From contig CALXSA010000057.1 of NCBI GenBank assembly GCA_944390995.1, positions 1-5,446 of the forward strand: a stretch of DNA of 5,446 nt. The letters are read 5' to 3'. This DNA is from an uncultured Clostridia bacterium. GTDB taxonomy: Bacteria > Bacillota_A > Clostridia > TANB77 > CAG-508. The notes under the pieces were generated by a model. It saw only the letters and a program-made list of their open reading frames with translations. It had not been told where the DNA came from and did not search any database. This document shows positions 1-5,407 of this stretch, in pieces. The translations under genes were made by a program, and so were the position numbers. Positions within the stretch are counted from its first letter, which is position 1; each line of letters begins with the position of its first letter.

Positions 1-2
1 TA

Positions 3-1904
3 TTTAAATGGCTTACATTTACAATTAACGATACCAAAGACCTTAAAGATTCAATCTTTGATTATGGAGGTATTAGTTTATCTGGAAAGCCACAAGATAC
101 AGGAAAATACTCTTGCGAAGTTATGCTATGTGTAGATAGCGAAACAGGTGAAGACATAGTTATTCCAGAAACCAAAAGGTTAGAATCTTTCTTAGTTGTT
201 GGTGTGTCTGGCTCTGGTAAAACTACAATGATATATGAGCCACTAATGGCAAGAGATTTAGATAGAAAATACTTTTTTAGAGAAATATCTAAAGAAATGG
301 GCTTTACTGCCCTTAAAACAGGTATAGCGACTTTAAATCTTCCTTACGACAATAACTATTTGAGCGAAAACTTTACATTAGATATGCTAACACCTAATCC
401 AGACAAAGAAGATTTATATAAAGCCTATATGAAAAAAATGATTTTAGGCAAAGCAAATGGAAAATATGTATACAAAAACTTTGGATTAACTTATTTATCA
501 GCAGAATATGATTCTGTAGAAAGAATGTTAAATGTAGCTAAAAACTATAAGATAAAGGTAAATTTAATTGATCCAAACAATTCTGACTCACCAGGTATGA
601 ACCCATTTGTATATGATGACCCTATTAAAACTGGTATGGCAATTTCATCTGTTTTAAAAGGATTATACTCAACCAGCAGACCAGACTTACAACAAGCATT
701 TAGAGAAAATGCTGCAATACAAATTATAGAAAATCTTTCAATTTTATTAAAAGAAATGTATCCTAGACTAAACGAGGGCGATTTGCCAAACCTTGAAGAT
801 ATGCTTAACATGATGAATGACTTCTCTTTAGTAGAAGATATGTGTAATCAAATGAAAGAAATTCCAGAACTTGCCGAAAAATACAAAATACTTATAAGAT
901 ACTTTGAAAATAACTTCTATTCAGATGGTAGAGATGTTGCAACTACAAAACAATCTGTATTCACAGCATCTGCAGAGTTGGACAATTTACTTAGGTATCC
1001 AGGTGTAAAAAATATACTATGCAATAGAACAAATAACCTAACTTATGACTCTGTATTAGCTAATGGAGAAGTAACATTTGTATGTACACGTAGAGGAGAT
1101 TTAGGGGCAAATGCACATAAAGCATTTGGTATATTCTTCTTACTACTAATGCAACAATCTGTACTTTCAAGACCAGGAAATGATAGTACAAGAATTCCAC
1201 ACTTCTTATACATAGATGATTTTCCAGAGTTCTTATGCAAAGCAATTGAACCAATATTTACAGTATACAGAAAATACAAAGTAGGTAACATCTTATCAGC
1301 ACAAACATTATCACAACTTGAAGGTAATGAAAAAGGTAACTTTAAAGACGAAATCCTTGCTAACTGCGTAAACAAAGCAATATTTGGTAATGCTTTGCCA
1401 GAGGATGTTCAATGGTGGGAAACAGAATTACAAGAAAAAAGAGAGTGGAAATATAAAAATAGTTACGAAACTAATTCTTCAAAGGATAACTTTGGATATG
1501 ATACTAAATTAGGAGACATTAGCTATAGTTGGACTGCTAACTATAAAGCCGGAAAGATAATGTCTTTAAAGGCAAAACAAGTTATATTTAAAGTAAAAGA
1601 TAGCAAAGGTAAAAGTGTTGTTGGTAAAGGAAAATTAGACTATTTGGAAGCAAAGTACAAAGAGCCTAAAAAACTTAAAGAATATAACTTCGAAAAATTC
1701 ACAAGTGGAATATCAGACAATATAAAAAGAAAACCTATTACGCCGAAATTTAGAGGAAACTTTGAAGCAGCTACATCAGCTAATGACCCAGAAGACTTTA
1801 ATAAAGAAATAGACCCAATTAAAACAGATTCTACAGACTCGAAATATTTCTTAGAAAATGATGATGCAATTATATTTGATTTGAATAGGAAGAAAGAACA
1901 ATAG
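3..1904 (+). CDS. TraG/VirD4-like conjugative coupling protein (type IV coupling ATPase), 5' end outside window
   Basis: This protein is expected to be a membrane-anchored hexameric ATPase linking the relaxase-DNA complex to the type IV secretion channel. The frame is open from the window edge without a stop, so 633 codons are seen; an internal ATG at 123 lies only 26 codons before the Walker A motif and is not a credible start. Numbering from that Met, the P-loop is GVSGSGKTT at 27-35 (nt 201-227). A TraG/VirD4-type segment, NLIDPNNSDSPGMNPF, lies at 147-162, a Walker B-like FLYIDDF around 361-367 (Asp365, Asp366), and a conserved Gln in SAQTLSQLE at 394. The usual N-terminal membrane helices would be upstream of the window. 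The C-terminal ~90 residues are Lys/Asp-rich and probably variable. Walker B has Asp-Asp where many relatives have Asp-Glu. The stop abuts a terminator, so this is the last gene of its operon. A VirB4-type ATPase is less likely. Confidence 0.85.
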   Translation, partial: FKWLTFTINDTKDLKDSIFDYGGISLSGKPQDTGKYSCEVMLCVDSETGEDIVIPETKRLESFLVVGVSGSGKTTMIYEPLMARDLDRKYFFREISKEMGFTALKTGIATLNLPYDNNYLSENFTLDMLTPNPDKEDLYKAYMKKMILGKANGKYVYKNFGLTYLSAEYDSVERMLNVAKNYKIKVNLIDPNNSDSPGMNPFVYDDPIKTGMAISSVLKGLYSTSRPDLQQAFRENAAIQIIENLSILLKEMYPRLNEGDLPNLEDMLNMMNDFSLVEDMCNQMKEIPELAEKYKILIRYFENNFYSDGRDVATTKQSVFTASAELDNLLRYPGVKNILCNRTNNLTYDSVLANGEVTFVCTRRGDLGANAHKAFGIFFLLLMQQSVLSRPGNDSTRIPHFLYIDDFPEFLCKAIEPIFTVYRKYKVGNILSAQTLSQLEGNEKGNFKDEILANCVNKAIFGNALPEDVQWWETELQEKREWKYKNSYETNSSKDNFGYDTKLGDISYSWTANYKAGKIMSLKAKQVIFKVKDSKGKSVVGKGKLDYLEAKYKEPKKLKEYNFEKFTSGISDNIKRKPITPKFRGNFEAATSANDPEDFNKEIDPIKTDSTDSKYFLENDDAIIFDLNRKKEQ

Positions 1905-1949
1905 AAAAAAGTTAAACTGTTAAAATCAATTTGACAGTTTAACTTTTTT
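1905..1949 (+). terminator. Rho-independent terminator of the coupling-protein operon
   Basis: A perfect 16-bp stem pairs 1905-1920 with 1934-1949 across a 13-nt loop. The 3' arm ends in six T and the 5' arm begins with six A directly after the TAG stop, so it could also work on the opposite strand. The -35 box of the next promoter begins in the loop and ends in the 3' arm. Confidence 0.85.
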
Positions 1950-1959
1950 ATGTTATAAT
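1931..1959 (+). promoter_or_regulatory. Perfect consensus sigma-A promoter of the small ORF
   Basis: TTGACA at 1931-1936 and TATAAT at 1954-1959 are separated by exactly 17 nt, with TG at 1951-1952 giving an extended -10. All twelve core bases match consensus. Transcription should begin near 1966, at the base of a small hairpin (1966-1970 with 1977-1981) that would sit at the RNA 5' end. No operator-like palindrome is apparent across it, so expression may be constitutive and high. Confidence 0.85.
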
Positions 1960-2022
1960 ATCATTGTTGTCACTGTACAACTGTCTCAGCTAAACTTATA
2001 TAGATTGAAAGGAGACATTATT

Positions 2023-2163
2023 ATGTCGTATATTCCTGATCTTGATAACTGCATCTATGACGATGAAACTGGTACATACTATGATCCCGAATCTGGGAAC
2101 TCCTACTATTATAGCACTAATGGTGATCTTTGGGAATCAGGTAATGACCATGCTGTAAACTGA
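2023..2163 (+). CDS. 46-residue acidic, tyrosine-rich small protein of unknown function
   Basis: I do not recognise this protein. An ATG at 2023 follows a strong ribosome site (AAAGGAG, 2008-2014) by 8 nt, downstream of a perfect promoter, and the frame closes with TGA at 2161-2163. The product has 10 Asp/Glu, one His and no Lys or Arg, so it is strongly acidic, with no membrane segment or signal peptide. Residues 12-37 show three octamer-like units: YDDETGTY (12-19), YDPESGNS (20-27) and a divergent YSTNGDLW (30-37). The pattern resembles eukaryotic OCRE octamer repeats and, more loosely, the aromatic/Gly repeats of Gram-positive cell-wall-binding modules; neither homology is shown. It forms a monocistronic unit between two terminators. 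It could be a small adaptor, a charge mimic, or the coding part of a dual-function RNA. Codon use is less AT-biased than in the coupling-protein gene. Confidence 0.7.
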   Translation: MSYIPDLDNCIYDDETGTYYDPESGNSYYYSTNGDLWESGNDHAVN

Positions 2164-2178
2164 TGTTTAGCATTTTTT
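2151..2178 (+). terminator. Possible weak internal terminator overlapping the small ORF stop codon
   Basis: TGCTGTAAAC (2151-2160) pairs with GTTTAGCA (2165-2172) as 5 plus 3 base pairs with a 2-nt bulge and a TGAT loop formed by the stop codon region. Six T follow at 2173-2178. The stem is weak and the ribosome would disrupt it, so it may act as a partial terminator or attenuator before the stronger one downstream. Confidence 0.35.
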
Positions 2179-2211
2179 CTAAGTAAGCACATACGCTTTT
2201 AGCTGAGACAC

Positions 2212-2246
2212 CCCCCAAGACTAGACTAGTCTTGGGGGACTTTTTT
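2212..2246 (+). terminator. Strong Rho-independent terminator of the small-ORF unit
   Basis: A 12-bp GC-rich stem pairs 2212-2223 with 2227-2238 around a 3-nt loop, followed two bases later by six T (2241-2246). There is no matching A-run on its left side, so it works for the + strand. Confidence 0.9.
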
Positions 2247-2249
2247 CCA

Positions 2250-2278
2250 TTGCATTATCTAACATTCTATGCTATAAT
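2250..2278 (+). promoter_or_regulatory. Extended -10 promoter of the membrane-protein gene
   Basis: TATAAT at 2273-2278 is preceded by TGC (2270-2272), giving an extended -10. The -35 candidate TTGCAT (2250-2255) is 17 nt upstream and matches consensus at three of six positions. It begins just after the preceding terminator T-run. Transcription should start near 2285, at the foot of an 8-bp hairpin. Confidence 0.65.
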
Positions 2279-2283
2279 AGTTA

Positions 2284-2304
2284 ACATAAGCTTAGTGCTT
2301 ATGT
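2284..2304 (+). promoter_or_regulatory. 5'-terminal hairpin in the leader of the membrane-protein mRNA
   Basis: ACATAAGC (2284-2291) and GCTTATGT (2297-2304) form a perfect 8-bp stem with a 5-nt loop, placed at the inferred transcription start. It could stabilise the mRNA 5' end or, as DNA, bind a regulator just downstream of the promoter. Confidence 0.4.
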
Positions 2305-2313
2305 ATCACTAAC

Positions 2314-2329
2314 TGAGAGTATACTCTCA
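2314..2329 (+). promoter_or_regulatory. 16-bp perfect palindrome before the ribosome site
   Basis: TGAGAGTATACTCTCA is self-complementary over all 16 bases. It ends seven bases before the AAAGG ribosome site at 2336-2340. As DNA it could be a dimer-binding operator about 30 bp downstream of the start; as RNA it folds into a 6-bp hairpin with a UAUA loop. No regulator for it is in the window. Confidence 0.4.
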
Positions 2330-2350
2330 AAAAAGAAAGGATTGGCTTTT

Positions 2351-3997
2351 ATGAAAAACTTACTGTCTATTCCCCGGATCGTTGCATTAGCAACAATCAT
2401 TCTTGCAGGCCTTCTGATTAACTATCTATTCTTGCCTGCTTGGTCGTTCAATTCTGGAGGATTGTATGCATACATATTTGTCGTTGGCTGTATCGCCTTA
2501 TTTTGCTCAATTATAGCAGATGCTGAGTCTCACTATGATGGTCGGCTTTTTACAATTCCGTCTGGAATTGTTGTTGGCATTAGCATAGTAGCTATAATTG
2601 TTGGCACTTGTAACTCTGTGCAAATCTTTCACGCGCGACAGTACCAAGCTTTGATTGAAATCGAAGAAGGTAACTTTAGCGAAATTGCAAATAGCAACAT
2701 CAACAATTTAGCTGTAGTCGATGTAGACACAGCCCAAAGGCTTGGCGATAGAACTTTGGCTGGGTTAAGTAACCCCTCTTGGTATGAAGTTGACAATGAA
2801 TATAACTTGATTTTGTATAACGATACTCAGTATCGTATCTCTCCTATTAGCTACGGAGGATTCTTTAAATATACAAAAGCTAGCTCTGCTGGAATTCCTG
2901 GTTATGTTCTCGTTAATGCCGTCACTCAAGAGGCCCAGCTTGTTACATTGGAAAATCCTATTAAGTATTCTCCTAGCGCCTTTTTCAGTTACGATTTACG
3001 TCGGCATCTTAGGAGTCAGTATCCCAGCTATGTTTTCGGAAAATCTTTCTTTGAAATCGACAATGACGGAAATCCTTATTGGATTACTTCTGTAAAAACT
3101 AGTAACATTGGTTTTTGGGGTGGTAAAACAGAAAATTCGTTTATTATCACAGATGCATGTACTGGCGAAAGTCATGAATATGCTGTATCTGACATTCCTA
3201 ATTGGGTAGATCATGCATTTGATCTAGATTATTTAATGGAAATGGTCTACTACAATTACGAATACATAAATGGATTCATCAACTTCTCTGGTACCGGTAT
3301 TAACAGAACCTCGTATTATTATAAGGATAATGATGAAGGCTTTACTGGTTACAACACTACACTTTCTTCTGATGGTATTGTGTTCTATACAGGTGTTACA
3401 CCTGCAAATGCAGCAGAATCCAACATTGGTTTTATTCTTGCCAATCCGAGGACTGGTGTAGTAAAGTTTTATCCTTGCACTGGTGCAGAGGAATCGTCTG
3501 CTCAAGCAGCAGCACAGGGATTGGTACAAAACTTGGGATATGTTGCTACTTTCCCTACAATAGTCAATATTGAAGGATTGCCTACATACTTTATGGTATT
3601 AAAGGACAATGCAGGGCTACTTCAGAGATATGCCTTTTCTAATGTGGAGAACTATTCTCTTACTGTACAGGCAAGTACTGTAGAAGAAGCTCTTGCTTTA
3701 TACCGGCAAGAAGTTGGCTTAAGTAATGACTCTGTTGAAACCGATGATGTTGATACTAATGATATTGACACCTCTCAGGTGCAAACCACTACAGGTACCA
3801 TAACTTTCTTGGTTACTGCCGAGATTGATGGTGACACATATTTCTACTTCACTCTTGCTGAAGATAGTAATTTGTATATGTCTTCCATTAAGAACAGCAA
3901 CAGACAAGTCTTGTTGCAGATTGGTACAACAGTTACAATTGAGTTTGCACCGACTGCCGAGGAAAACACTCAGGAAGTCGTAAAAATCACTTTCTAA
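2351..3997 (+). CDS. Uncharacterised clostridial membrane protein, three N-terminal TM segments and large extracytoplasmic domain
   Basis: The start is the ATG at 2351, 10 nt after AAAGG (2336-2340); the in-frame TTG at 2342 is too close to that site. The 548-residue product has hydrophobic segments at about 10-29, 38-56 and 72-90. The N-terminus carries Lys2 and Arg9 and the 57-68 loop is polar, suggesting the long region from ~91 lies outside the membrane. Residues ~100-458 match my memory of a conserved clostridial family of unknown function, variously labelled 'Tat pathway signal sequence' or 'CvpA family'; no twin-arginine motif is present. A short Asp/Thr linker (~459-480) leads to a beta-rich C-terminal domain (~481-548) that looks OB-fold-like. 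It has its own promoter and terminator. Its GC content and Arg codons (CGG, CGT, CGA as well as AGA/AGG) differ from those of the flanking transfer genes, suggesting cargo. Function unknown. Confidence 0.8.
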   Translation: MKNLLSIPRIVALATIILAGLLINYLFLPAWSFNSGGLYAYIFVVGCIALFCSIIADAESHYDGRLFTIPSGIVVGISIVAIIVGTCNSVQIFHARQYQALIEIEEGNFSEIANSNINNLAVVDVDTAQRLGDRTLAGLSNPSWYEVDNEYNLILYNDTQYRISPISYGGFFKYTKASSAGIPGYVLVNAVTQEAQLVTLENPIKYSPSAFFSYDLRRHLRSQYPSYVFGKSFFEIDNDGNPYWITSVKTSNIGFWGGKTENSFIITDACTGESHEYAVSDIPNWVDHAFDLDYLMEMVYYNYEYINGFINFSGTGINRTSYYYKDNDEGFTGYNTTLSSDGIVFYTGVTPANAAESNIGFILANPRTGVVKFYPCTGAEESSAQAAAQGLVQNLGYVATFPTIVNIEGLPTYFMVLKDNAGLLQRYAFSNVENYSLTVQASTVEEALALYRQEVGLSNDSVETDDVDTNDIDTSQVQTTTGTITFLVTAEIDGDTYFYFTLAEDSNLYMSSIKNSNRQVLLQIGTTVTIEFAPTAEENTQEVVKITF

Positions 3998-3999
3998 AA

Positions 4000-4027
4000 T
4001 GTGGTAATTATTTTACGTAATACCACA
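4000..4027 (-). terminator. Probable weak terminator for the leftward relaxase transcript
   Basis: TGTGGTA (4000-4006) pairs with TACCACA (4021-4027); three more pairs form inside if A4007 is bulged. Read on the minus strand, the hairpin is followed by four T (complement of 3996-3999). It lies back to back with the rightward terminator at 4028-4062. Confidence 0.4.
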
Positions 4028-4062
4028 CAAGAGGGAGACCTTATGGTCTCCCTCTTGGTTTT
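4028..4062 (+). terminator. Rho-independent terminator of the membrane-protein gene
   Basis: A perfect 13-bp stem, 4028-4040 with 4045-4057, has a TTAT loop and is followed by a short T-run (4059-4062) in a T-rich stretch. It lies 30 bases after the TAA stop. No T-run exists on its minus-strand 3' side. Confidence 0.8.
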
Positions 4063-4130
4063 GTCGAATATATTGTATTTAGTTTCGCAAAAACATGTTG
4101 TCTATTTTATTGTTAAAGCTAATTAGGAAA

Positions 4131-5066
4131 TTATATTCCTAAAAGCTTAACTTCCACATTTTCCATTTTATATTTTCCGTTTTCTAGTTTGAATTCTACT
4201 AAAGTCTTATCAAGTGTCTCTTCGTTTTGCCTTAAGTCTGTTGAGAAATACATTTTTATTCGTTCCATTTCTACTTTGTTCATTACTATTGTTTTAAATG
4301 TCTCTGCCATATGTTTTTCGTCTTCGCATATTAGAATAAGTTGTGGCATTGAACTAAATCCAGAATCTCCTGGCAAGTAATTGTTATAAAAGTCATTGTA
4401 TAATCTCATTCTGTCAACTAGCTTCTTTTCCCAATCCTCTTCTCTTCTTATTACTTCAAATAGAAATTCTATAGATTTATTATTTTTAGTTAATTTTACA
4501 CTTCCACCCGTTGCCTTAAATGTTTTTCCTGCTTGCTTTGCTGTAATTGCAGGCTTTACTGTATACGAGTCAAATGCTTTTACTTTTCTTAAATATGCTA
4601 TAATTGTTTGGTTTCCTGCAAGCCTTTTCTTTATCATTGGCACTGGTTTTGTGTTATCTGTTGGTTGCCATTTGCAATCTATTCCTCTTGAATTAAGCAA
4701 ATATTTGCCCATTTTTTCCAAACAATATATTCTATATATTCCTTTTCCATCTTCTGCTTTAAAATAATATCTTGTAAGTATTTTAGACTTTATTAACTGC
4801 TCTAATTTGTTATTTAATTTGTCTTGAGAAGCTATTTCAACATTCTTCCATTGTAGCATTTGGTATATTTGTCTTGATGTTATAAACTCAAATTCATTAA
4901 CAAGTTCTAATATCTTAAAATGTAAATCATTTATATGTCCTATATTTATTTTATGAATTATTTGGTTCATAGACACATAACCGTCTTTACCATCAAATGT
5001 TTTTATTTCTCCTTCTCTTACTGCAAAAGGTGATACTACCGCCTTTATTTCATTATCTTCTACCAT
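4131..5066 (-). CDS. Replic_Relax family protein, probable MOBC-type relaxase
   Basis: This protein is expected to act on plasmid or element DNA as a relaxase or an essential relaxation/replication factor. The 311-residue frame starts at ATG 5066-5064, 9 nt after AAAGGAG (5082-5076). Residues ~47-125 look like a winged helix-turn-helix (ITSRQIYQML, then a strand pair and GKYLL). Residues ~155-260 have a restriction-endonuclease-like pattern: a strand near 166-174, then SIEFLFEVIRRE (198-209) where relatives typically show E-V-D-R, a helix with Lys/Arg and Tyr (DWEKKLVDRMRLYNDFY, 211-227), and the strand PQLILICEDE (241-250). Assignment to Replic_Relax is by recalled pattern; this family is linked to MOBC relaxases such as TraX of enterococcal pAD1. 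The gene converges with the membrane-protein gene and has its own promoter. The presence of a coupling-protein gene nearby supports a transfer role. It might instead be an accessory DNA-binding protein. Confidence 0.7.
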   Translation of the reverse strand: MVEDNEIKAVVSPFAVREGEIKTFDGKDGYVSMNQIIHKINIGHINDLHFKILELVNEFEFITSRQIYQMLQWKNVEIASQDKLNNKLEQLIKSKILTRYYFKAEDGKGIYRIYCLEKMGKYLLNSRGIDCKWQPTDNTKPVPMIKKRLAGNQTIIAYLRKVKAFDSYTVKPAITAKQAGKTFKATGGSVKLTKNNKSIEFLFEVIRREEDWEKKLVDRMRLYNDFYNNYLPGDSGFSSMPQLILICEDEKHMAETFKTIVMNKVEMERIKMYFSTDLRQNEETLDKTLVEFKLENGKYKMENVEVKLLGI

Positions 5067-5093
5067 ATATTTTCTCTCCTTTTTTGGTATACT

Positions 5094-5120
5094 CTAATCT
5101 AGAAAAGCATCGCTAATCTA
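5094..5120 (-). repeat. Two direct copies of CTAATCTA in the relaxase leader
   Basis: CTAATCTA occurs at 5094-5101 and 5113-5120, a 19-bp period of nearly two helical turns, inside the inferred leader of the relaxase transcript. It could be a binding site for the relaxase's own winged-helix domain, but two 8-mers in AT-rich DNA may be chance. Confidence 0.25.
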
Positions 5121-5142
5121 AATTATTTTCTAACACATTACT

Positions 5143-5171
5143 ATTTTACCACAATTTTCTATTTAGTTCAA
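5143..5171 (-). promoter_or_regulatory. Promoter of the relaxase-like gene
   Basis: Read on the minus strand, TTGAAC (5171-5166) and TAAAAT (5148-5143) are separated by 17 nt, and TGG precedes the -10, making it extended. Matches are 4/6 and 5/6. The start would be near 5136, giving a leader of about 70 nt before the ATG. A 12-bp palindrome, AACAAATTTGTT (5170-5181), overlaps the -35 edge and could be an operator for autoregulation. Confidence 0.6.
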
Positions 5172-5235
5172 CAAATTTGTTATTTTTATAAGCTTAAAGT
5201 TACTAGATAATGGCTTTCTAAAAGTTTAGGTTATA

Positions 5236-5261
5236 AAACCCTTAGGTAATATGTATATTTA
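5236..5261 (+). repeat. Left arm of the 25-bp inverted repeat
   Basis: It reads AAACCC, an extra T, then TAGGTAATATGTATATTTA. It is the partner of 5408-5432 and differs by that one extra base. Confidence 0.9.
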
Positions 5262-5289
5262 GAGAATTTTTGCAGTGACGCGTAAGCGA

Positions 5290-5323
5290 CCAAACGAGCT
5301 TCTTTGAAGCGAGTGCGATTTGG
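5290..5323 (+). other. Imperfect hairpin in the GC-rich core of the candidate oriT
   Basis: CCAAACG (5290-5296) pairs with CG plus TTTGG (5316-5323, A5318 bulged), and inside it GCTTC (5298-5302) pairs with GAAGC (5306-5310) around TTT. Such an imperfect extruding hairpin is a common element of transfer origins. Confidence 0.5.
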
Positions 5324-5337
5324 AGCACCTTTCCTGC

Positions 5338-5369
5338 GATAAAAAGAAAAATAAATTTTTCTTTTTATC
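5338..5369. repeat. 15-bp perfect AT-rich inverted repeat with a 2-nt spacer
   Basis: GATAAAAAGAAAAAT (5338-5352) and its exact complement (5355-5369) are separated by AA. One arm is almost all purine and the other almost all pyrimidine. No U-run follows, so it is not an ordinary terminator; it could be a cruciform, a strand-opening site or a protein-binding site. Confidence 0.8.
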
Positions 5370-5407
5370 ATTAGCATGGTGCGACACCAAGGAACAAAAA
5401 AATCCGA

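Larger units (their letters stand above)
1966..2246 (+). ncRNA. Predicted ~281-nt structured transcript with 5'-3' long-range pairing, carrying the small ORF
   Basis: From the inferred start near 1966 to the terminator T-run at 2246, the transcript carries 13 nt in the 5' UTR (1982-1994) exactly complementary to 13 nt (2198-2210) abutting the terminator hairpin. A helix between them would close the whole RNA, with a 5' hairpin (1966-1981) and the terminator stem next to it. The 5' strand of this helix includes TGTCTC (1982-1987), which can instead pair with GAGACA (2012-2017) overlapping the ribosome site; the same GAGACA recurs at 2205-2210. The two pairings exclude each other. This is seen by sequence complementarity only; whether it regulates translation is inference. 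Confidence 0.5.

Noticed and set aside
123..125. ATG 123 as the start of the coupling-protein gene
   Set aside because: The same frame is open upstream to the window edge, the Walker A would be only 26 residues in, the membrane anchor would be missing, and no ribosome site precedes it.
545..1375. Minus-strand frames opposite the coupling-protein gene (811-545, 1375-1043, 1254-1060)
   Set aside because: They lie antisense to a well-supported conserved gene and show low-complexity, Ser/Cys/Ile-rich products without recognisable motifs.
1966..2246. Type I toxin-antitoxin module
   Set aside because: The long-range RNA pairing recalls hok and AapA, but the peptide is soluble and acidic, and I see no antisense promoter of comparable strength.
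2342..2344. TTG 2342 as the start of the membrane-protein gene
   Set aside because: Only one base separates it from the AAAGG ribosome site; ATG 2351 has proper spacing.
4125..4140. Small hairpin AGGAA/TTCCT at the relaxase stop codon as a terminator
   Set aside because: Only a 5-bp stem and no T-run follows on the minus strand.
4189..4767. Plus-strand frames opposite the relaxase-like gene (4189-4380, 4396-4767)
   Set aside because: They are antisense to a supported gene with a good ribosome site and promoter, and their products are Phe/Ser/Leu-rich as expected for complements of AT-rich coding sequence.
5231..5377. Minus-strand 48-codon frame through the inverted-repeat core
   Set aside because: It has no ribosome site before the ATG at 5377, its sequence is fixed by hairpins and the inverted repeat, and its C-terminal KYTYYL simply mirrors the arm sequence.
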